NCBI GenBank assembly: GCA_007127255.1
Contig: SKZS01000192.1
Span: 1 to 10,907 of the forward strand
Direction of reading: 5' to 3'
DNA: 10,907 bases
From: Syntrophomonadaceae bacterium
Lineage (GTDB): Bacteria; Bacillota; Dethiobacteria; DTU022
Part shown: one piece after another, positions 1 to 7,203 of the stretch
How the letters are laid out: each line of letters starts with the position of its first letter
Position numbering within the stretch: position 1 is the first letter of the stretch
Program-made: the position numbers and the translations under genes
The notes under the pieces: generated by a model
Database searches by the model: none
What the model was told of the DNA's origin: nothing
What the model saw: only the letters and a program-made list of their open reading frames with translations

Positions 1-1457
1 ATCAGCTGTCCGTAAACAACCAGGGTAAACATTTCGCCCAGGGAAAGAAGGAAATCGGTATCTTTTTGCTGGTCAGCATCAGGTGTAGCGCCGGCCAGAA
101 ATTCTTTTAAAAGAGATATCTGCTCCTTGAACACGCTTATGTTAGGAAGATCATAAAGGTCATAAGCGGCTGCATAATCGTGAAAGCGAATCTTACCCAG
201 ACCCCGGGTAGGACCCTGCTCAAAAAGGAAGTGATCGTTTTCAGGCTCGTCCCGGGTTCCGACCGGTTCATATTCCTGCGGGTTGAAGAAATAATTGGCC
301 ATAAACTTGACGATCAGGGCAATATTAACATGCACTGTCCCTTCAAGCTTTGGCAGGGCACGGATATCGCGGGCAGCCATTTCGAAATAAGTGTCCCTTT
401 CAAAACCCTTGGCTGCAATGACATCCCAAAGCAGGTTGATAACCTCTTCTCCCTGGGTAGTCACTTTCATTTTAACGGTTGGGTTATAAAGCAGGTAACG
501 CCTGTCATCAGGCGATGCCGCACGCATGTAGTCGGCGCTGCGCAGGGCAAAAAGCTTCATCGCAGTGAGGCGGGAATAGGCATCAACGAACATCTGCTTG
601 ACGTGAGGGAAATCAGTTACTTTCATACCGTAGAGATTGCGGTTGGCAGCGTGGTTCAGGGCTTCGTAAAAAGCATGGGTGCAGATTCCGATTGAAGCCC
701 ACCCCAGATTATATTTGCCTACATTGACAGTATTTAAGGCCGAGTCCCAGGCATCCTGCCCGCGGGAAAGAATTTCTTCCTCTTTCACCGGGTAGTCCCT
801 GAGAATAAAGTCTGCTACATATGACTGGGAATTGACGATATTCTTAACCAGCTCGTAATTCTGATGGCTGTAGTTGGCAGTGAAAAAAACATAATCGCCG
901 CTGTCGGACATTTTGCCGAAGGTAGAAACCATCTCGGCAATGTTACCGTTACCGATATAGTATTTTTCGCCGTTAGCCCGGTATGTTCCGTCAGACTGGG
1001 GAGTCAGACTCATCTCGGTTGCATAAACATCGGCGCCGTGATCACGCTCGGAGAGCCCAAAAGCAAAGACATTGCCTTCTTTGAGCAAGCGGGCTGCCCG
1101 TTTTTTTTGCACCTCGTTGTCGCTCATCCATATTGGGCCAAGGCCAAGAATGGATACCTGCCAGGTATACCAGTAATGCAGGCCGTAAAAGGCTAAAATC
1201 TCATTGAATTCACAGTTGCGCCAGGTGTCCCAGCGGCAATCTTTTTCCCCGTATTGATCGGGAGTCAGGAGATTATAAAATAGCTCGTTTTCTTTGACAA
1301 ACTCAAGAAAATCTTCGTACCAAACCCTGTTACGATCATCTTCTTTTAACTTCTGTTTGCCTTTTTTTTCAAAAAAGTCAATTGTTTTAAGCATAATTTC
1401 CCGTGAGCGCTCATCCTTGTAGGGCCTGTTATGCTTCCCGGGGTTGAGTAAAATCAT
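1..1457 (-). CDS. Acyl-CoA dehydrogenase family protein (3' end cut by the window edge)
   Basis: FAD-dependent enzyme that would introduce an alpha,beta double bond into an acyl-CoA, passing electrons to ETF. I read 485 residues from the ATG at 1457 to the window edge; no stop is reached, so the C-terminus is missing. The family pattern is visible: FAFGLSERDHGAD at residues 131-143 takes the place of the usual TEPGAGSD flavin/substrate motif, an NGEKYYIGNG strand follows at 162-171, and the helical C-terminal domain carries AKGFERDTYFEMAARDIRALPKLEGT (349-374), written here only to mark its ends and key residues. Glu372 in LEGT matches the catalytic base of medium- and short-chain acyl-CoA dehydrogenases. 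An AGGAGG-like site at 1465-1469 supports the start. It lies 131 bases after dctM on the same strand with no clear terminator between, so it may be co-transcribed with the transporter. The substrate cannot be predicted; the LSERDHGAD form and length resemble the longer FadE-like subfamily rather than SCAD/MCAD. Confidence 0.85.
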   Translation of the reverse strand, partial: MILLNPGKHNRPYKDERSREIMLKTIDFFEKKGKQKLKEDDRNRVWYEDFLEFVKENELFYNLLTPDQYGEKDCRWDTWRNCEFNEILAFYGLHYWYTWQVSILGLGPIWMSDNEVQKKRAARLLKEGNVFAFGLSERDHGADVYATEMSLTPQSDGTYRANGEKYYIGNGNIAEMVSTFGKMSDSGDYVFFTANYSHQNYELVKNIVNSQSYVADFILRDYPVKEEEILSRGQDAWDSALNTVNVGKYNLGWASIGICTHAFYEALNHAANRNLYGMKVTDFPHVKQMFVDAYSRLTAMKLFALRSADYMRAASPDDRRYLLYNPTVKMKVTTQGEEVINLLWDVIAAKGFERDTYFEMAARDIRALPKLEGTVHVNIALIVKFMANYFFNPQEYEPVGTRDEPENDHFLFEQGPTRGLGKIRFHDYAAAYDLYDLPNISVFKEQISLLKEFLAGATPDADQQKDTDFLLSLGEMFTLVVYGQL

Positions 1458-1588
1458 TTATCTGCCTCCATTTCCTGTTTAAAGATAGCTGCCAATTTTA
1501 GATAAATTACCAGTCAGCAATATGGTTTATTCGACAAATGGACGCATAAACCCTTTACTTTGACCGGGATTAGCCACACCGGATGTCT

Positions 1589-2893
1589 TTAAATCAGTGA
1601 AGGCAGGTAAATGGCCAGCTGGGGAAAAGTGATCAGTAAAGCCAGCGCCGCAATAATGGCAATCAAAAAGGGCCAAACCCCTCGAAAGATTACTTCAAGC
1701 GGAACGTTGCCGGCCACACCCTTAACTATGTAAACATTCATACCCACCGGCGGGGTAATAACTCCCATGGCAACAACCATAACGATGATTACACCGAACC
1801 AGATTGGATCATAGCCAAGAACAGTAACCGCCACAGGGAGAAAGATCGGAATAGTCAACAATATCAGGGCCAGGGCATCAATAAAGCAGCCCAAAATCAG
1901 GTAGATCAGTAAAATCAGGGCTATAACGGCAAACGCGGGTAGGTCAAGGGCAGCAGCCCAGTCAGCCAGGGCAAACGGTATTCTGCTAATAGCAATGAAA
2001 CGACCAAAGATAACCGCTGCAGCAACCAGGAGCATGATCATAGCTGTTGTCCGGGTAGTATCAGAGAGCGACCTTTTTATTATATGAAGGTTTATTCCAC
2101 CCTTGGCAGCCGTAACCAGAAATACTCCTGCCACCCCGACCGCACCAGCTTCCGTGGGCATAAACCAGCCCGCAAAGAGACCACCCAGGGAAATGGCAAA
2201 GACGATCATGACTTCAAGCAAGCCGCCGCCTAAAGCGCGGAAGCGTTCTTTCCAGCTTGCTTTCGGGCCGGCCGGTCCGAGTGTAGAATCGCGGCGGGCT
2301 ATAATATAAATAGCGAGCATGTAAAAGGACATCAGCATAAAACCGGGAATAATACCGGCCAGGAAAAGACGCCCCACCGATTCTTCTGCCGATATAGCAT
2401 AAACAATGAAAATAACACTCGGCGGGATCAGGACTCCCAAGGCCCCACCTGCAGCAACACTGGCCGTGGACAGTGAAGGACTGTAATTGTACTTCTTCAT
2501 CTCGGGCAGGGCAATAGCCCCGATAGTAGCTGCTGTCGCGGTATTTGAGCCGCAAACAGCGCCAAAAAGGGCGCATGTAGCCTGGGTAGCTATTGCCAAT
2601 CCACCCGGCAGATGGCCGACCAGCTTATAGGCAAGATCGTAAAGCCTGGCTCCTATCCCGGCATGGAAAGCGAGGAAGCCCATCCAAATGAACATCGGAA
2701 TTACACTGAGCGAATACCTGGAAAAAGTCGAAAATAGATCGGTAGAAACCAGGGAAAGAGCCGCAGATACAGAGGTAAGTGAGGCAAATCCGGCGAACCC
2801 GACCAGGGCCATGGCATAAGCGATCGGAACTTTAATGGCTATTAAAAAGAAAAAGATGATGATGCCAACCAGACCTATAGCAGTTGGGCTCAT
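1589..2893 (-). CDS. dctM: TRAP transporter large permease subunit, DctM family
   Basis: Main membrane subunit of a tripartite ATP-independent periplasmic (TRAP) transporter, moving a carboxylate inward with Na+ or H+. The 434-residue length is normal for DctM, and hydrophobic segments fill almost the whole chain, as expected for about 12 membrane helices. Family landmarks are CGSNTATAATIGAIALPEM (114-132), the GVLIPPSVIFIVYA segment (153-166), FMPTEAGAVGV (245-255) and TPPVGMNVYIVKG (380-392). The start overlaps the dctQ stop by four bases (ATGA), with a ribosome site inside the end of dctQ, so the two are translationally coupled. Together with DctP and DctQ this forms one complete system; the bound ligand is not readable from this subunit. 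Confidence 0.95.
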   Translation of the reverse strand: MSPTAIGLVGIIIFFFLIAIKVPIAYAMALVGFAGFASLTSVSAALSLVSTDLFSTFSRYSLSVIPMFIWMGFLAFHAGIGARLYDLAYKLVGHLPGGLAIATQATCALFGAVCGSNTATAATIGAIALPEMKKYNYSPSLSTASVAAGGALGVLIPPSVIFIVYAISAEESVGRLFLAGIIPGFMLMSFYMLAIYIIARRDSTLGPAGPKASWKERFRALGGGLLEVMIVFAISLGGLFAGWFMPTEAGAVGVAGVFLVTAAKGGINLHIIKRSLSDTTRTTAMIMLLVAAAVIFGRFIAISRIPFALADWAAALDLPAFAVIALILLIYLILGCFIDALALILLTIPIFLPVAVTVLGYDPIWFGVIIVMVVAMGVITPPVGMNVYIVKGVAGNVPLEVIFRGVWPFLIAIIAALALLITFPQLAIYLPSLI

Positions 2894-3378
2894 TGCTCCT
2901 CACCTCCAAAAAGCTTTTGGAGCATATTTAAGAGTACCGTCAGGGCCAGGACAAAAAACCCGAGGGCAACAAGGTAAATAATCGGATAAAAGATAAGCTG
3001 GGTAGTAGGCGATACTTCTCCGCTAATAGCAATCCTTCTGCCGTAAGTGAAAAGGTTATAACTGACGAAACAAATAAAAACAAAAACGGCGGTGCCAGTA
3101 ATACTTTCTATATATCGCTGCAGGCGCTGAGGCAAACGTTCAACCACCAGGCCGACCGCAATATGACCGTTTTCCAGGGCGCAGCGGGCCAGGGCCAACC
3201 CGACAACTGCTGCTGTAAGATAGCCAACCATTTCATAAGTACCAAGTATTGAGCTCTGCAAAAGAGCTCTGCCCAGAATATTGGCTACGATCAGCAGGGC
3301 TGTCGCGGCCAGTATAATACCTGATAAGGTATCAAAAATGCGGCTGATTTTAGTAACAACTGCTTCGAATAATTGCAT
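2890..3378 (-). CDS. dctQ: TRAP transporter small permease subunit, DctQ family
   Basis: Small membrane subunit that holds the DctM permease and completes the TRAP membrane complex. It has 162 residues and four hydrophobic segments at about 18-40, 50-67, 92-113 and 128-151, the DctQ topology. The family-typical ENGHIAVGLVVERLP stretch (69-83) after the second helix, and the GRRIAISGEVSPTTQL stretch (113-128) before the fourth, are present. Its stop overlaps the dctM start. The ribosome site is weak and distant: an AAGGA lies 15 bases upstream of the ATG, within a perfect palindrome CCTTTTAAAAGG at 3395-3406. The gene follows dctP after 165 bases containing a strong hairpin. Confidence 0.92.
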   Translation of the reverse strand: MQLFEAVVTKISRIFDTLSGIILAATALLIVANILGRALLQSSILGTYEMVGYLTAAVVGLALARCALENGHIAVGLVVERLPQRLQRYIESITGTAVFVFICFVSYNLFTYGRRIAISGEVSPTTQLIFYPIIYLVALGFFVLALTVLLNMLQKLFGGEEQ

Positions 3379-3464
3379 ATTCAGTTCTTCTCATCCTTTT
3401 AAAAGGTTTGCTGACAATATTTTTCCATAATGCTGGATATTGAAAAAGCAGAAGATTTCATCCC

Positions 3465-3497
3465 GCCCGGCCCTTTCCACCAGGGAAAGGGCCGGGC
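3465..3497 (-). promoter_or_regulatory. GC-rich hairpin in the dctP-dctQ gap
   Basis: Perfect 14-bp inverted repeat, GCCCGGCCCTTTCC on the plus strand, with a five-base loop. It starts 47 bases after the dctP stop. Read on the minus strand, the direction of transcription, it is not followed by a run of T, so it is not a standard terminator. A stable hairpin here would protect the 3' end of dctP mRNA or partly attenuate read-through, giving more binding protein than permease. That role is inferred. Confidence 0.6.
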
Positions 3498-3543
3498 AAG
3501 AGGTTTTTCTTTTCTTCTAAATCAAACCTTAAAGCCTGGCTTT

Positions 3544-4617
3544 CTAGCGGTACTGCTCAGCCATATTCCTAACGGTTTCAACAATCTCTTTCCCGGGCAG
3601 ACCGAGATCGTCCATCTTCTCAATAAACTCTTCCTGAAGAGGAAGAACCCTTTCAATCCACCTTGCAGCTTCTTCATCACTTAAAGTAAAAACTTCCTGC
3701 CCTGTTTCTTCTACCGCCCACTCGAGCGCTCGTTCATTCTGTTCGTCCCATAGCCCGGCGGCGATTTCTTCGTGAAAGCGTTCATTTACCTCCAGGAATA
3801 CTTCCTGCAAATCTTCAGGCAGTCCATCCCATTTTTCCTGGTTCATGGTCACAAAGAAAAGAGCATTATATAAAAACGGGGTCCTGGTCAGGTAATCGGT
3901 AACTTCAGCATGGCCCCACCCCTGGAGAACTTCCACTGGAGCAAGATTTCCGTCAACCAAACCCCGCTGCAGGGCTTCATAAGCTTCATCCTGCGGCATC
4001 GCCTCGGGAATGGCACCGAGCAGGGGGAGGGTTTCGGCGCTTAAACCAGCCGCCCTGATTTTTTTACCCTCCAGTTCTTCAAGGTTCCGAACCGGTTCAG
4101 TTGTAAAAAGATCGCCCGGCCCTGTAGCGAGAACATACATGAGCTCAGTGTCCTGGATTTCATCCGGATTCAGATCTTTAATCCCTTCCCAGGCTACTTT
4201 GCTGGCAGCGTAAGAACTTTCATAAACAATCCCCGGCAGCTCGAAAACTTCCAGAACGGGAAACCGTCCGCGGGTATAGAAAAATGCGGAAAGACCGATA
4301 TCAGCAGTGCCGGCAACAACACCATTGTAAATATCAGCGGCAGCAACCAGGGTTCCACTATGATAACTGGTTATTTCAATTCGACCATCGCTGGCTTCAT
4401 TTAAAGCCTCGGCCCAGCCCTGAACCAGGTCTGTTTCAGCGGGATGTCCGGCCGGGAAAAAATGGGCCAGGTTAAACTCAAATACTTCGCCATTTTCTTC
4501 TTCGACAGTATCAACAGGCTCATCAGGATCGGCAACTTCTTCGATCGGCTCTTCACCACAACCGGCAGTAATAACCAGGAGAACAGCCAGCATAAAAATA
4601 AATAGTTTCTTCTTCAT
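3544..4617 (-). CDS. dctP: TRAP transporter substrate-binding lipoprotein, DctP family
   Basis: Extracytoplasmic receptor that captures the carboxylate and delivers it to DctQM. Residues 1-20 form a lipoprotein signal: a lysine-rich start, a hydrophobic core and an ITAGC lipobox with Cys20 as lipidation site, as expected for a Gram-positive cell-surface receptor. An acidic low-complexity linker (about 21-44) precedes the DctP fold. Recognisable parts are FNLAHFFPAGHP (48-59), GTADIGLSAFFYTRGRFP (103-120) and EGKKIRAAG (183-191), where Arg188 matches the arginine that pairs with substrate carboxylate in characterised DctP proteins. A 357-residue length is normal. The start is supported by an AGGAGG site at 4626-4631. 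It is the first gene of the TRAP operon. The ligand is a carboxylate by family, and the downstream acyl-CoA dehydrogenase fits organic-acid use, but no specific ligand can be assigned. Confidence 0.93.
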   Translation of the reverse strand: MKKKLFIFMLAVLLVITAGCGEEPIEEVADPDEPVDTVEEENGEVFEFNLAHFFPAGHPAETDLVQGWAEALNEASDGRIEITSYHSGTLVAAADIYNGVVAGTADIGLSAFFYTRGRFPVLEVFELPGIVYESSYAASKVAWEGIKDLNPDEIQDTELMYVLATGPGDLFTTEPVRNLEELEGKKIRAAGLSAETLPLLGAIPEAMPQDEAYEALQRGLVDGNLAPVEVLQGWGHAEVTDYLTRTPFLYNALFFVTMNQEKWDGLPEDLQEVFLEVNERFHEEIAAGLWDEQNERALEWAVEETGQEVFTLSDEEAARWIERVLPLQEEFIEKMDDLGLPGKEIVETVRNMAEQYR

Positions 4618-4666
4618 TACAACATCCTCCTCAAATAGAACTAGATTTGCGGTCAGGGCAAAAAGA

Positions 4667-4688
4667 AATACTCCAGGTTAGGAGTATT
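4667..4688. promoter_or_regulatory. Palindrome upstream of dctP (possible operator)
   Basis: Perfect 8-bp inverted repeat AATACTCC / GGAGTATT separated by six bases, about 50 bp before the dctP start and just beyond the upstream terminator. Position fits an operator or leader hairpin for the TRAP operon. No convincing -35/-10 pair could be placed around it. Confidence 0.35.
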
Positions 4689-4695
4689 GACAGGC

Positions 4696-4720
4696 AAAAA
4701 AATACCGGCCAAATGGCCGG
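4696..4720 (-). terminator. Rho-independent terminator of the nifS-iscU-tusA-dsrE operon
   Basis: On the minus strand a CCGGCCA / TGGCCGG stem with a two-base loop is followed by TATTTTTTT. It lies about 95 bases after the dsrE-like stop and before dctP, separating the sulfur operon from the TRAP operon. Confidence 0.85.
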
Positions 4721-4730
4721 CAGATATAAT

Positions 4731-4778
4731 TTACTTACCCTGCCGTCCTACCATGCTACGCCGAATTATCTTCGCCAT
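4731..4778 (-). CDS. Possible 15-residue basic peptide, or structured leader
   Basis: A tiny frame, ATG to TAA, reads MAKIIRRSMVGRQGK. It sits between the dsrE-like gene and the operon terminator, with an AGAAGGA at 4791-4797 that is 12 bases from the ATG, farther than ideal. The same stretch can fold: ACCATG/CATGGT with an inner CGAA/TTCG. It could therefore be a micro-gene, or simply structured trailer RNA. I do not recognise the peptide. Confidence 0.2.
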   Translation of the reverse strand: MAKIIRRSMVGRQGK

Positions 4779-4814
4779 GGTTTAAAAAAATCCTTCTGAA
4801 CGGCAGATTTTTTT

Positions 4815-5189
4815 TTAAAAAGTGAGGATTGCATCTGCATCCAGAGCCAGGTCGTTCAAGGTGGCGGCTCCGGACACAGTTGCTTCATCTATTAAATCCT
4901 CCGGTTTAATCTCGCCTCCAAAGAGCTGCAGGCTCTGCTGGCAGGCCATCAACTGCACACCCTGGGAAGCAGTTTGCTGGATAACCTCCCTGAGGGTTGG
5001 AAACTCTCCAATCTTGACTTTTTCCGCTTCGCCTTTGACCAGGTTTTTCAGGCCCAGGCCTAAGAAATAAACAGTTGCTTCCTGACCCATTGCTTTTGCT
5101 GTCTGGGCCAGAATCAGCGGTGAATACAGCCTTTCCGGAGTATCTGTTCCGCTGGTCTGCACATAAAGTATGTTTTTTGAATCTGCCAT
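4815..5189 (-). CDS. DsrE-family sulfur-relay protein
   Basis: Small cytoplasmic protein of the DsrE/YchN family, whose members carry persulfide sulfur on a conserved cysteine or act as partners in sulfur relay. The 124 residues fit the family: NILYVQTSGTDTPERLYSPL (6-25) opens the alpha/beta fold, AKAMGQEATVYFLGLGL (31-47) follows, and the only cysteine, Cys83 in QLMACQQSLQLFG, is at the position used by DsrE-type proteins. The end, GAATLNDLALDADAILTF, is characteristic. It starts 12 bases after the tusA-like stop, with AGGAGG between, so the two are co-translated. A separate TusA-like plus DsrE-like pair recalls YedF, in which the two domains are joined and which is linked with selenium metabolism. 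The exact acceptor is unknown. Confidence 0.85.
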   Translation of the reverse strand: MADSKNILYVQTSGTDTPERLYSPLILAQTAKAMGQEATVYFLGLGLKNLVKGEAEKVKIGEFPTLREVIQQTASQGVQLMACQQSLQLFGGEIKPEDLIDEATVSGAATLNDLALDADAILTF

Positions 5190-5201
5190 TTTTAAAACCT
5201 C

Positions 5202-5543
5202 CTAATGTCCTTTTTGAATCAGGTAATGAAACTCTTCACCATCCTGCCGCATTGTCAGCAGCTGGTGACCCGCTCTTTTAGCCCAGCGGGGAATATCTTC
5301 CTTCGATGCCGGGTCATCTGCAACCAGTTCCATCAGGTTTCCTTCTTCCAAAAGATCTATTTCCTCTTTAGCGCGCATGACCGGCACCGGACAATATAGA
5401 CCAATACAATCAACCTGGTGGATTTTCAATTTACCGTCATTCTTGCAGCTGTACTGCCCGTCTGTGGGATCAGGACAAATCGGTTCATCACAGAAGGGGC
5501 AGCTGCATGATCTTGACTCATCTGCGTTCGTATTTTTATTCAT
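5202..5543 (-). CDS. TusA/SirA-like sulfur carrier with cysteine-rich N-terminal extension
   Basis: Sulfur-carrier protein of 113 residues. The C-terminal part, from about residue 39, is a complete TusA domain: VDCIGLYCPVPVMRAKEEI contains the CPxP motif, with Cys51 as the expected persulfide carrier, and the VADDPASKEDIPRWAKRAGH segment (74-93) is typical of the family. E. coli TusA has about 80 residues; the extra N-terminus here holds five cysteines (13, 15, 18, 23, 33) in a CxCxxC-x4-C-x9-C pattern that looks like a small metal-binding or redox knuckle, with a sixth, Cys46, at the domain border. It lies 71 bases after the iscU-like gene, with a GGGAGG ribosome site, and just before the dsrE-like gene. 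I infer a carrier receiving sulfur (or selenium) within this operon. Confidence 0.88.
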   Translation of the reverse strand: MNKNTNADESRSCSCPFCDEPICPDPTDGQYSCKNDGKLKIHQVDCIGLYCPVPVMRAKEEIDLLEEGNLMELVADDPASKEDIPRWAKRAGHQLLTMRQDGEEFHYLIQKGH

Positions 5544-5614
5544 TATTCAACCTCCCCATTCAGAATTGCTGTGCATAAACATCAGTAACCTGGGTTGTTT
5601 ATCTCATGAGGTTT

Positions 5615-6001
5615 CTACCCTGCCGAAACCTTCTGTTTTTCCTCGTAGTCTTCAATCGCCTTGTGCAGGGCATCTGCACCAAGGTTGGAACAATGCATCT
5701 TGTTTCCGGGCAGGCCGCCCAGTTCTTCGGCTACCTGCTTATTACTTATCTTCTTGGCTTCTTCCAGGGTTTTGCCTTTTGCCATTTCGGACACCATGCT
5801 TGAAACGGCAATTGCAGCGCCACATCCGAAAGTAAGATACTTAACATCCTCGATCCGGTCATCTTTAACTTTAATTGTAAATTTCATCATATCACCGCAT
5901 ACCGGATTTCCTACTTCGCCAACGCCGCTGGGATCACTTACTTCACCGATATTACGTGGTTTGGAGAAATGATCCATTACTTTTTCACTATACTCAGGCA
6001 T
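5615..6001 (-). CDS. iscU: IscU/NifU-type Fe-S cluster scaffold protein
   Basis: Scaffold on which Fe-S clusters are built before transfer to target proteins. The 128 residues carry the three IscU cysteines: Cys35 in GNPVCGD, Cys60 in TFGCGAAIAVSS and Cys104 in NKMHCSNLG, plus Asp37 next to the first, all expected cluster ligands. The N-terminus YSEKVMDHFSKPRNIG is a family signature. The LPPVK motif recognised by the HscA chaperone in proteobacterial IscU is replaced by LPGNK (97-101), which fits organisms without a dedicated HscA/HscB pair; none is in this window. The start overlaps the nifS-like stop by eight bases, with AAGGAGG inside the upstream gene, so the two proteins are made together and probably form a complex. 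Confidence 0.93.
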   Translation of the reverse strand: MPEYSEKVMDHFSKPRNIGEVSDPSGVGEVGNPVCGDMMKFTIKVKDDRIEDVKYLTFGCGAAIAVSSMVSEMAKGKTLEEAKKISNKQVAEELGGLPGNKMHCSNLGADALHKAIEDYEEKQKVSAG

Positions 6002-7181
6002 TGCTATTTTCCTCCTTCAGGTATTGATGGTAAAGTGGAGACATATTTCTAAGCAGGGCAGCAATCTCGCCCAGCTGTTCGGTAATATAGGGAATATCTT
6101 CTGCTTTGCTCTCCGGTCCCAGCGTCAGCTGCAGTGATCCCTGGGCCAGTTCGGGCGACAAGCCGAGTGCCGTCAGAACATGCGAAGACTTTAAAGCCTG
6201 GGAGGTGCAAGACGATCCGCTCGAAACATATATCCCCGCCATCTGGAGCCTCATCAGCAAAGCCTCTCCTTCTACAAAAGAAACTGAAACGTGAAGGTTT
6301 CGGGACAGGCGGTTTTCGGGATGTCCGTTTAAGTGCAGGTGTGGAATAGAGTTGAAGAGACTTTCCTTAAGCTCATCCCGGAGCGCCGCAAACTTTTTTG
6401 AGCGCTCTTCTAAATTTTCGCGGGCTACTTTCGCCGCTTCACCAAACCCTACTATTGCCGGAATATTTTCAGTGCCGGCCCGCAATCCTCTTTCCTGGAT
6501 GCCACCCTCGATAAGGGGCATTAACCTTACTCCTCGACGAACATAGAGGGCACCCGACCCCTTGGGACCGTAAAACTGATCGCCTGCCAGTGTGAGGAGA
6601 TCAACTCCCATTTTTTCAACATCAAGTTCCATCCATCCGGCGGCAGCGGAAGCATCTGTATGAAAGGGAATTTCTTTATCTCGGGCCAGGGCAGACAGTT
6701 TCTCTACAGGTTGGATAGTGCCTATTTCCGGATTAGCAGTTTGGATCGAAACCAGAATAGTTTGATCGGTAATCGCCTTTTCCAGCTGTTCAGGATTAAC
6801 TGCGCCGTAACTGTCGACCGGTAGGAGGGTTACCTTATAGCCCTCCTTTTGCAGGCTCTTAAGCTGATTCAGCACGGAAAAATGTTCAACCGCAGAAGCT
6901 ATAATATGGTCGCCTTTTTTCTTTCCGGCTTTGATTAAACCCTTAACAGCCAGGTTATTCGCTTCTGATGCAGAAGCGGTAAAGACTATACCCTTAGAAT
7001 CGGCGCCGATTAGCAGCGCTATATTTTGCCTGGCTTCCTCCATCGCTTTTCTCGGTTTATCCCCCAGGCTGTGGCCGCTGGAGGGGTTCCCATAATCCTC
7101 CGTGAAAAAAGAAATCATTTTATCCAGGACAGCCCTGTCGAGCGGTGCACCTGCGGCGTAATCCAGGTTAATCGTTTTCAT
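5994..7181 (-). CDS. NifS/IscS-like protein lacking the PLP lysine (degenerate cysteine desulfurase)
   Basis: Class-V aminotransferase-fold protein of 395 residues, the usual NifS/IscS length. The fold and partner features are kept: NLDYAAGAP at the start, His100 in EHFSVL (the PLP-stacking histidine), FHTDASAAAG with Asp176, GPKGSGALYVRRG (206-217), RAGTENI (234-240) and the mobile catalytic loop SSGSSCTS with Cys325. However, the Schiff-base motif SGHK is AGDQ (199-202), so the PLP lysine is Gln202; the Gln near the PLP aspartate is Ala179; and the substrate-carboxylate arginine of the RxSxG motif is Gln351. The codons were checked directly. By family knowledge such a protein should not be a normal desulfurase. 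Archaeoglobus fulgidus IscS, as I recall it, is a precedent without the lysine that still binds IscU and supplies a cysteine. It is the first gene of the operon, with a promoter at 7243-7271. Confidence 0.88.
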   Translation of the reverse strand: MKTINLDYAAGAPLDRAVLDKMISFFTEDYGNPSSGHSLGDKPRKAMEEARQNIALLIGADSKGIVFTASASEANNLAVKGLIKAGKKKGDHIIASAVEHFSVLNQLKSLQKEGYKVTLLPVDSYGAVNPEQLEKAITDQTILVSIQTANPEIGTIQPVEKLSALARDKEIPFHTDASAAAGWMELDVEKMGVDLLTLAGDQFYGPKGSGALYVRRGVRLMPLIEGGIQERGLRAGTENIPAIVGFGEAAKVARENLEERSKKFAALRDELKESLFNSIPHLHLNGHPENRLSRNLHVSVSFVEGEALLMRLQMAGIYVSSGSSCTSQALKSSHVLTALGLSPELAQGSLQLTLGPESKAEDIPYITEQLGEIAALLRNMSPLYHQYLKEENSNA

Positions 7182-7203
7182 CTAATCATCCCTTCCTCAA
7201 CCC

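Noticed and set aside
180..695. Open plus-strand frame of 171 codons
   Set aside because: It lies antisense to the acyl-CoA dehydrogenase, has no family-like motifs and no ribosome site; the minus-strand frame explains the sequence.
864..1196. Open plus-strand frame of 110 codons
   Set aside because: Also antisense to the acyl-CoA dehydrogenase; no recognisable domain.
1524..1552. 7-bp inverted repeat (GGTTTAT/ATAAACC) between dctM and the dehydrogenase
   Set aside because: Long 15-base loop, AT-rich stem and no T run; too weak to call a terminator or operator.
2214..2576. Minus-strand 120-codon frame inside dctM
   Set aside because: Same strand but a different frame; Arg/Tyr/Cys-rich composition and no motif, whereas DctM motifs are continuous across it.
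5377..5835. Plus-strand 152-codon frame across the iscU/tusA junction
   Set aside because: Antisense to two well-supported genes; composition is not protein-like.
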